From the NCBI GenBank assembly GCA_963920575.1, contig OY986969.1, forward strand, positions 8,925,096 through 8,989,095: a stretch of 64,000 bases of DNA, read 5' to 3'. Positions 56,883 through 64,000 of this stretch are shown one piece after another. Origin of the DNA: Narthecium ossifragum (taxonomy: Eukaryota > Streptophyta > Magnoliopsida > Dioscoreales > Nartheciaceae). The notes beneath the pieces are model-generated. The model saw only the letters and a program-made list of their open reading frames with translations. It was not told where the DNA came from and did no database searches. A program made the position numbers and the translations under genes. Position 1 is the first letter of the stretch. Each line of letters begins with the position of its first letter.

Positions 56883-57510
56883 AGACTAGCGGATCCCCGT
56901 GCAAATTGCACGGTTTGCCAATCACACCCACATCTTTCATTATCTCTCTTCCGTAACCACCCCCACCACACCCAACTCTTCATATACGAATGAATTCAGT
57001 TATTTTTAGAAATAACTAAATTTGTGTGATGGGGGTGATTCTAAACCACCAGATATAAATATTCTAAACTCTTGTAGGGCATCCGATGTAAGTAAAACCC
57101 TGTCTTATATAGATAGACTAGTGGATTCCTGACACGGTTTAATTGATTGGTCATGATTAATCCATGATTTATATATTTTAACGAAAAAAATACAACATCT
57201 TCGTCTTTATGCGGATGCCGCAAACTTCTGCATGTCAAGAGGGTAATGGCATGCCTAAAATAATAAGACTGTTATGTACAATCATGTCAAGGAGTAAACA
57301 AAACTTATTTGGATTAAAGAAAGAAAGAAAGATAAGAGATTCTTGTTTATAAGAAACGTAATGACCACCCCAACAATCTCCTAGACAAAGATAACCGTAT
57401 TTTAGGAATAACTGAACTCATGTGGTGGGGGTGTTTCTTGACCGTTAGATAAAACTCTTCTAGCATCTTGTGGGACGTCAGATATACCAAAACCCTGTCT
57501 TATAAGATTA
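56883..57510. mobile_element. tandemly duplicated insertion in the Tork 5-prime LTR
   Basis: Absent from the partner LTR, which reads straight from aatatagag to ataggtcaatc. It contains two related units (about 56884-57112 and 57113-57510), each starting ctag(c/t)ggat near a cacggttt phrase. Each holds a tgtg(a/t)tgggggtg phrase and ends aaaccctgtcttata. The second unit has about 150 bp of extra sequence. No coding potential; class unknown. Confidence 0.7.
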
Positions 57511-57551
57511 GATAGGTCAATCTTCAATTTTGAGTCAAAATCAACAGTAAG

Positions 57552-58394
57552 TTCATGATATTATTCCATGGTTCATTTGTAGGGCATGAGGTTGTTGCTT
57601 ATTATCTTTAAGTTGTCTAAAGATGAGACTTCCCACTGGGAGATGCTAATGTTGACTGACATTTGGGTCTCTTTTAAATGAGCCTGACTAAATATTAATT
57701 AGTCAAATACGATTGCTATAAGGTCTTGTATAGCTTTCCTATTGTTACATAAACTTCTGTACGAATATCTTATACTCACAGCAAACTTTTGTCTTTTGCT
57801 CCTAATTTACAGATCTTCTTTACGATTACTTTCTGACTTAGCACTGGATTACATGATTTTAAGTTTTCGTGAATGTAGACCAAGCATGTAATTAAGCTGT
57901 TCGTTTTTGAAGGCATGGAGCTGCTCATCTTGTATAGTTTTTTTTCTGGTGAAAATTGATATCTATCTCTTTTGATTATCACATGGTTCCAGTATATCTT
58001 ATCTGTGGATTGCCACATGTAATAGCCAGTGTTTCTTTTATGTTTAGCTTTTCAAGTGTCATTATTTCCCAATATAGCAAAACACTTGATCTTTGAAGGG
58101 CAGTATGTGTTTTAGCCATCTCAGGTGGTAATCTCTATCGATGTAAAACTTTAGCATGGACAGGTTTTTGTTGCTTAATCTCTAACAGCGTTAGAAATGT
58201 TTTGCTGGAAGCCATTCTTGATGGCAATGATTAGACAGTTTCTTCTTTGCTTTCAATCTGTTAGCTGCAGGTGGTAATCTTTCTTCAGGTCAGTTTGTTT
58301 TTTTGGCTTTATTTGGCTCTCTTATATTATTAATGATGAAATGAGTGCTCTTGATGGTTATTTACAAATAGCTTCTTTGCTCATTTTATCTCAG
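57552..58394. other. probable intron of the NEMP-like gene
   Basis: T-rich, with pyrimidine tracts and a good acceptor at its right end (ttatctcag). No other element seen. Confidence 0.4.
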
Positions 58395-58798
58395 ATGCAG
58401 CTGGCAATCTTTCTTCTAATCTGCCTTGGCCTAGTTGGAGCTTGGTGTGGATATTGGTATGTGCGCAAACTTGTTCTGACAGAAGACGGAGTAGTTGATA
58501 CTAGCGTGGCCTATTTTGTTGAATGGGCGATTCTAATTGTTTCTGGAGCCATCATTCTTCAGGTGCTCCAGTGTTTCCACACTAAATAACTTTTCAGCCA
58601 ACCGTCGTTAATTATGATGCTCTTCTAGTTCTTTAATTTATGAAGTATTTCCAATGTCTTTTAGCCTCTGCATCTTGATTGCAATTATTTTATCGACATT
58701 TTGACTTCTGCTGTAAATTTTTGCTGGTAGTGTTCTCTTGATCCTCTTGTGGCAGCAACAGCAATGGTTTTTGCTATGGTAATGACAGCAATAATAAG
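58395..58798 (+). pseudogene. NEMP-like (DUF2215) gene fragment, two exons
   Basis: Exon 58395-58562 is 56 codons between acceptor atctcag and donor gtgctc. It contains a membrane segment LAIFLLICLGLVGAWCGYW, then YVRKLVLTEDGVVD, then VEWAILIVSGAIILQ. Exon 58731-58798 (acceptor tggtag, donor gtcatg) continues SLDPLVAATAMVFAMVMTA. The V-R-K-hV-h-x-E-D-G-x-V-D motif between membrane helices is what I know from plant NEMP (TMEM194-like) inner nuclear membrane proteins. Upstream sequence is interrupted by the Tork element and a premature stop; terminal exons were not identified. Treated as a gene remnant, though the locus could still be partly transcribed. Confidence 0.5.
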
Positions 58799-59515
58799 GT
58801 CATGCATGCCGTCAGTTCAAGTAAGCATGTTAAATACCTTCTGAGCCTCCATCTTCATAGTCTATAATTTGATGGTTATTAGCTATTCATTGGAAGGTTA
58901 GATCTTTATTTACTCTACACTACAGTAAGGTTAACGATAGATGTGCAGTGCAATGGAAACAATTGAGCGTATCCCTCCTAGTTTGACATGTCCTAGATGG
59001 AGTAACATGAAAACTGCTGAACAAGGAGTTTGAAGATGCCAGTTAGTTCTTTTTTTACCATGCTCATGTGCAAGTGGGACTTTCCAGAAACCCTTGCCAG
59101 CAGTAAAATTTCTTACATTCTTTTGGTCTTCGTTTTGAAGAGTGCTGATTTTCACATGAAGTTTTCCATAAACCTGCAGCTAAATCATGGAAGGTTGATC
59201 ATTTCTTTTGTCCTTTCTCAGATATTGTAGCTTTGGAATGTTGCAACCTTATATAGAGTAAATGGCCTTTTGCAATTGGACATATGTCTTGGTATCGAAT
59301 ATAATTAAGCAATATGGATATCATTCTGTAGAAACTGGCATTGTTCTAATGGTCCATTTTCAGATTTTAGTTACTTCTCATATTGAAACTTCTGACAAAT
59401 TATTATAAATCAAAAGCCTCAGTTGACTAGCATATGTGTGTGCTCTTACCCATATCCCGCCCTATAGAAAACACAGGACATTAATTACCTCCCAATAAGG
59501 CTTGAGATTTTTACT
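58799..59515. other. intron-like or intergenic sequence, nothing recognised
   Basis: AT-rich with short frames only. Confidence 0.4.
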
Positions 59516-60290
59516 TTGCTGAAGAAAGTTCATCCTATGATAATCCTAGAGTCCGACTCCAAGGAAATCAGAGAAGCACGGATCTCCAACGCAATCCGAA
59601 GCGCCTTTTGGATACCTAGGAGCTCTGCCTCATTGACGGAGGTCGCCAAGATAGCCTTGGAAGATGCCACTAATATTACCCCTTCAGCCGATTTCACCAC
59701 CACCCCAATACCTGCTTGACAACTAGCCTGGAGGAAGGTTCAGTCCGAAAGAATCAAAAGAGAGTTGCGATTAGAATCAGGCGATGAAGTATGACAGGGA
59801 GCATCCACACATCTCTTGAATCCATGAAGAGTCTCTGTGGTCGACGTACCACCGTTAAGGGCAATGAATCAACAGATCTGAAAACCAGGTCATTACGAGA
59901 GAGCCATAGAGACCATAAACATAAACAAGCCATCAATTTCTCTCTCTTGTAGAAAGGGGAGGATGAGGATTTCAGCAATAAAACAGAGAGGCCATCAATA
60001 CTCAAATCAGCAAAAGCCGGAAGAACCAACGACCATACCTCCCGCACGAAAGCACAACCAAAAAGAAGATGGGATATGGATTCCTCAGCGTTACCACACC
60101 TTCGGCATAAGGTGCAAAAATCCGGGTTAAACCGACCCAAAATAGAGAGGGAGGGTAGACAGCCATGCAACAAACACCAAAGAAAGAAACGAACCCTTAG
60201 AATACCCGGAGCATGCTAAACATTAAGCCAAAGATTCTTTAGGAGACCCCTAGAACCCTCAATGACAGAAAGCAGGAAAAATTTGACTGC
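59516..60290 (-). mobile_element. L1-type LINE 3-prime fragment
   Basis: Reading the reverse strand from about 60290: RT tail and zinc-binding zf-RVT region (FFLWCLLHGCLPSLSILGR, then CTLCRRCGNAEESISHLLF, then CLWSLWLSRND). A spacer follows, then an RNase H domain (GIGVVVKSAEGVILVASS, then NEAELLGIQKALRIALE, then LESDSRIIIG). Stops include TGA at the position of a conserved W before the RNase H. Plant L1 elements end RT - zf-RVT - RNase H. It is 5-prime truncated with no evident poly(A), and lies in the region of the NEMP-like gene, opposite strand. Confidence 0.8.
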
Positions 60291-60751
60291 TTTATTCGTA
60301 AGGAGGTAAAATTGTATTTGGCTTATGTTTACAGTTTTAGGCTGGTAAGTCATAACGAGCTAAAAATTTGGCTGCTGCTGAGTTAGCCAGCTCTTCCAAC
60401 TGCTTAATGCTACATGTCTATGTATCTACATGTCAATTTAGATGAAAAAAGTGTACACTATAACACAGCCATAAGTCTCGCCAATACCTACGACTGTATG
60501 CATTTTATCATGGGTTAGGTGCATCCAAAAAAATTCACCAGACTCATGTGGTGGTAAGCTCATAATTTGAACTTGGTTGTCATGTTGTGATTTGATTATT
60601 ATTATGTCTTATTTTTGTAAGGTTGACCTTCAGATGATGCTATGATAATAGCATGTTGTGATAATATGCTGGCACCGGGTGAAGAACATCTTCCCCTGTT
60701 GAAGGTCTATTTTTGTAATTTCACTATGACCTAAAAATGTTGTCTTATTTT
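60291..60751. other. no feature recognised
   Basis: AT-rich, no convincing frame. Confidence 0.4.
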
Positions 60752-60826
60752 GAAGACAACGACAAGACATGGATCAACTGGAGGTTCAGCAGCAGTTTCT
60801 GCAAAAGTTTTTGCAGATTCAAGTAG
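60752..60826 (+). repeat. inverted-repeat arm 1
   Basis: gaagacaacgacaagacatg, then cagcagcagtttctgcaaaag, to aagtagc: 75 bp whose reverse complement lies at 62026-62101, with a further shorter copy at 62105-62162. Both arms start with the same gaagacaacgacaa phrase. Confidence 0.85.
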
Positions 60827-61553
60827 CACAAAATTCCAGCCTTATAATGGTTACAGGTTATGAGCTTGATGATTCTTCAACTACATTGGAAGGTTTCCAT
60901 AGTAATTTGCACATTGAAGAAAGACAATTGTGATCTAATAGTTTGCAAGCGGTAAGTTTAGTTAAAAGCTTAAGTTAATAGCTTGATGCATAATTTGATG
61001 GTAGTTCTTGTTTGAATATGTTTATTCTGCCTTTCCTCATGCAGGTTGTTGAGAGTGGTGGAAGGAGTAGTATAGAGATGTTGGATGGCAAAGGATGGCC
61101 TGCTTCAACTTGTTGATGTTGAAAGAGACGAGATGTTTAATTCAGAGCTGATTTGATTGCGAAGCAAGCCCATATTTTGCTTTCTTCTTCTTCTTTTTTT
61201 TGGCTGTGGGTAAACCTCGAGGAGTTCCCTCAAGCAATTTTGTTTTGTAGACCACAATTTTGTGTTGTAGACCACAGGGTGTACAAAACACTATGTAACC
61301 CTTGGCTCAATTACTCAGGAAACAAAGAAGCAAGATATTCTATTTTCAAATTTTTATGTACAAGTGGAAGAGTATGGAGATTTGTAGTAAGATTTTTATA
61401 GAGGAAAGAGTCTTGTAGACCACATGGTATAGAGATTTCTTGTTTAGAAATAGTTTTTTTTTTAGTGCAAAATATAGAGATGCACTTGTTGATACTAGTC
61501 ACATGCTGTTCATATTAGTACATGCTTATACTAATTAGTGCTTCAATGAATTT

Positions 61554-62170
61554 TGTTGACACTAGTTCATCTGACCATTTCAGAAGTCCTCTGCTGCTGA
61601 GAGACAAGATGTGTTCTGCTGGAGCAAGTGGCTGAAGGCAGAAACAATACAACACTGGAAGTGTGAAAGCAGGAAGAAAGAAAGTAGAGAAAGAGAGAGC
61701 AAAAGAAAGACTATATTCTTTCCTTCTTGTTTCTATAATTGGATTACAATCCTTAAATAAAGAGAAAACTTTTAACTCAACTAGGACTCTCTAAATCATT
61801 CCTGATTAGGACTCATACTACAAATTACGGCAACTTGACTCCAATTCAACCAATTAACAATGACTCAAAAAAAAAAGACACACACACATCAAACACCAAC
61901 TAATAGATTAATAAACTCGACCCAACTATTGCTGACAAAACCCATTAAACCACCGATGCTAACTGCTGCTGTTGAGCATCAAGAATTGCTGCAGAAATTT
62001 CTACAGAGAAACAGTTGATGAACCTCTACTTGAATCTGCAAAAACTTTTGCAGAAACTGCTGCTGAACCTCCAATTGATCCATGTTTTGTCGTTGTCTTC
62101 AAACCTTTTTGCAGAAACTGCTGTTGAACCTCCAGTTGATCCATGTCTTGTCGTTGTCTTCAAACCCTTA
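61554..62170 (-). mobile_element. LTR-like fragment with inverted-repeat arm 2
   Basis: On the reverse strand the sequence has a gaagacaacgacaagacatg leader duplicated in tandem (62162 to 62026). Further on, a ttatttaagg TATA-like box and ggattgtaatcc phrase near 61740-61765 are typical of plant LTRs. No flanking duplication found; boundaries and class are uncertain. Confidence 0.3.
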
Positions 62171-62315
62171 CTTTAGGCACTCTATCATACAAAATTCACA
62201 ACGAGTTTCACCTTTAGCTTCTAAACTTGAATCTTTGTACTAAATGAATGATGGGTAAACCGATTAACAAAGAATTAAGAGAAAAGGGTAGAGATTGAGG
62301 ATGGCGTCAGTATAC

Positions 62316-62560
62316 CTGGATGGCGAGGAGGGCCTACCCTTGGGATTGGAGCTCGCGGAGCACGGTGAACATGTCGACCTTTACCAGATTAAGGATTCTC
62401 GACTTCACCACGTGGCTTGCGTCTTCTCCGCTGATCTTGGCTCGTTTCAGGGCTTGGACAGCTTGGACACCCTCCGTTGGAGGTGGGAGGTCGTGGATGC
62501 CCTAGATCGGAATCGGGGCCGCGCTTGAGGGTGGAGAGGGCTTCGAGCTTTGGGAAGAAG
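62316..62560 (-). pseudogene. THA8-like PPR gene first-exon fragment
   Basis: On the reverse strand, codons just before a perfect splice donor (cag/gtatac at 62316/62315) read VQAVQALKRAKISGED, then SHVVKSRILNLVKVDM, then TVLRELQSQG, stop, ALLAIQ. This matches the N-terminal part of the small chloroplast PPR proteins of the THA8 (THYLAKOID ASSEMBLY 8)-like group, which assist organelle intron splicing. TAG codons at 62334-62336 and 62502-62504 interrupt the frame. Upstream is a GC-rich transit-peptide-like stretch. Downstream the intron runs into the inverted repeat, and no second exon was found. Confidence 0.5.
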
Positions 62561-62770
62561 CTCGAGGGTGGACGGGGCGCGGCGATGGCGAAGATGGAGG
62601 GAGGTGGTGGAGATCGCCGGAGATCGCGATGGCGAGCGACAGGGTATAGATGGGGATTGGGGCTTTAAGTGAGACAGATTTGATCCTGATCGTCGGATGA
62701 GATCCGACGGCCAGGATCATGGTTCCCTACATAACACATAGGGAACCAGTTCCCTCTTGAAAATTTCCCT

Positions 62771-62794
62771 ATATATATATATATATATATATAT
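62771..62794. repeat. (AT)12 microsatellite
   Basis: A pure dinucleotide run after ttccct. The sequence before it (gatccgacggccaggatc, 62701-62718) is a 16-18 bp imperfect inverted phrase often seen at plant DNA-transposon ends. Confidence 0.9.
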
Positions 62795-63110
62795 CAGCTA
62801 TGAGACTTAAATGCCCAAAGAATATACCTTTGTTTTCAAGATAACTTTGGGATTTCACAATATAAACATTGTTTCGACTCCAAATTTGGTAGAAAGAAAC
62901 CAGAAAAAAATGGAACTGGAAAGACTCTGATCAGATTTGTGCAAGGAGATAGGATGGAATGAGATTAGGAAACTTTTTTAAAATAATCTTATTTTAATAA
63001 AATATTATTAAAATAACCCTCTCCAAAAAATATTTACCAATCTATGCCTCGTTTGGCCACGTCAGCGCCACGCTGGCGTGGCCTTTCATTTTTTACTCCC
63101 ACGGTCTTCG

Positions 63111-63263
63111 AGTTACGTCTTCAATTGAAGACGTAACTTCGAGTTACGTCGTTGACCGTTGACCACCAAGTGCGCCGCGACCAAGTGCGGAGCCGAGAGA
63201 CACGCCTATTAAGACGTAGCTCCAAGTTACGTCTCCATAAGAGACGTAACTTGGAGTTACGTC
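63111..63263. repeat. two ACGT-bearing hairpins
   Basis: Hairpin 1 (63111-63138) is a perfect 28-bp palindrome with agttacgtcttcaa arms. Hairpin 2 has arms 63213-63235 and 63241-63263, 22 of 23 pairs, and loop cataa. Both carry ttacgtc/gacgtaa, an ACGT core. Confidence 0.85.
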
Positions 63264-63289
63264 TCCAATTCTAATTACCCCCGACGGCT

Positions 63290-63560
63290 AGCCCGCCTCC
63301 TTCCCCACCCGACACCCTTCTCCTTCTCCAAACCCCTCTACTTCTCTCGATCTCCGGTGATTTTCCGGTGATCTTCGTCGCCGGGCGTCCGCACGCGGCC
63401 AGCGGGCCCCCTCCTCCTTCCCCACCTGCCCCCCCTCCCAACCGAGCATACCTCCCTCCCCATTTACTCGTACGGCGTGATTTTCCGGCGTTTCTCCGGC
63501 GAAAACACCTCCAAACTTCTGGATCTTCTCCATCTTCCTCTCCAAGTGAGATTTTTCTTT
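63290..63560 (+). other. GC-rich leader-like block with a splice donor
   Basis: C-rich sequence (ccgccgggcgtccg-like) ending tctccaa/gtgagattt, like a first non-coding exon of a plant gene or MULE. Translations on both strands are low complexity. No ATG with a convincing product. Confidence 0.3.
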
Positions 63561-63574
63561 AAAATTTTAACAAT

Positions 63575-63866
63575 GTATTTGTTATGTAAGAATTAGGGTT
63601 TATATATGCAAAATTAGGGTTTTTTTATGCAAAATTGATTTTTTTTCAGAGTATAAAATTGATTTTTTATGCAAAATTTGATATTGATTTGATTATGCTG
63701 TAATGCATCATAATTACTATGTATTTGTTGTTTGAGAATTAGGGTTTACATATGCAAAATTAGGGTTTTTTATGCAAAATTGATTTTTTTTAGAGTATAA
63801 AATTGATTTTTTTATGCAAAATTTGATATAAATTTGATTATGTTGTAATGCACCATTATTACTTCA
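63575..63866. repeat. 146-bp tandem duplication with telomere-like motifs
   Basis: Copy 1 starts at 63575 and copy 2 at 63721, both gtatttgtt...gagaattagggttt or close variants, diverged by about 10%. Each copy has two attagggttt motifs (the plant telomere-repeat core) and several tatgcaaaatt phrases. Confidence 0.9.
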
Positions 63867-64000
63867 TTGATCTAGAAAATGATATGCTAATTTTTTTCCT
63901 AAATTTAGTTCAATTGGTTTATATGAAATCTATTTTCCATATGAATTTTTACTATTAACTTGGAATTTCCTTCTAATTGGCTCATAATTGTCATTATATT

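Larger units (their letters stand above)
50743..57546 (-). mobile_element. complete Tork-like Ty1/copia element, reverse strand
   Basis: The 5-prime LTR is 56389-57546 and the 3-prime LTR is 50743-52323, both (reverse strand) tgttgatttt ... ending in ca. A perfect target duplication gtaag lies at 50738-50742 and 57547-57551. Without their insertions the LTRs are about 530 bp. The polypurine tract caaggtggagat (52324-52335) precedes the 3-prime LTR; a degenerate initiator-Met primer site (gtgtaacatcaaagcc on the reverse strand) follows the 5-prime LTR. The body is one gag-pol frame with four stops. The 3-prime LTR contains Pack-MULE 2 and the 5-prime LTR a tandem insertion, both younger than the element. 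Confidence 0.95.

Noticed and set aside
1..64000. tRNA, rRNA or other structural RNA genes
   Set aside because: I searched by eye for tRNA T-loop and anticodon-arm patterns and rRNA cores and found only primer-binding sites of retrotransposons.

Overview
This is nuclear DNA of a flowering plant. The evidence is spliced plant gene fragments (RUS/DUF647, Ia-type bHLH, a THA8-like PPR protein, a NEMP-like membrane protein), one short intact plant gene with a TATA box, and a dense nest of plant-lineage retrotransposons (Sirevirus-like and Tork-like Ty1/copia, Athila-like and Tekay-like Ty3/gypsy, an L1-type LINE tail). GC-rich first exons would suit a commelinid monocot, but that is only an inference.

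Layout. 1-11 kb: a small MITE, a 3-prime piece of a gypsy LTR, and a decayed Sirevirus-like copia element (pol, env-like ORF, 3-prime LTR) broken by a Tekay-like LTR and a GC-rich TIR element. 11-12.7 kb: a possible MULE transposase remnant and an AT-rich inverted repeat. 12.7-17.75 kb: a Pack-MULE-like transposon carrying two RUS exons. 18-19.9 kb: a BYPASS1/ROH1-like pseudogene and GC-rich minisatellites. 19.9-34.3 kb: a forward Athila-like element that lost pol and its 5-prime LTR promoter, and whose protease gene is split by a gag-only copia element. 34.6-46.2 kb: a complete reverse-strand Athila-like element with an unbroken 1900-codon gag-pol. 46-48.7 kb: host repeats and a long-TIR MITE. 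49.1 kb: an intact 95-aa host gene. 50-58.8 kb: remains of a NEMP-like gene split by a complete reverse-strand Tork-like copia, whose own 3-prime LTR holds a second Pack-MULE-like element carrying a bHLH fragment. 59-64 kb: LINE tail, large inverted repeat, THA8-like exon, ACGT hairpins and a 146-bp tandem repeat.

The insertion history can be read from target-site duplications: gtcca (Athila-2), accct/aacct (Athila-1), taagg (gag-only element), gtaag (Tork), and 9-bp near-perfect repeats for both Pack-MULEs. A paralogous or sister empty site is present for two of these. Little here looks like working host sequence except the 95-aa gene; the reverse Athila-like element is the only autonomous-looking mobile gene set.

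The most unusual signal is a set of GATCGATC-cored palindromes (three spelling variants) that recurs in LTRs, leaders, pre-env regions and even coding linkers of copia and gypsy elements alike.
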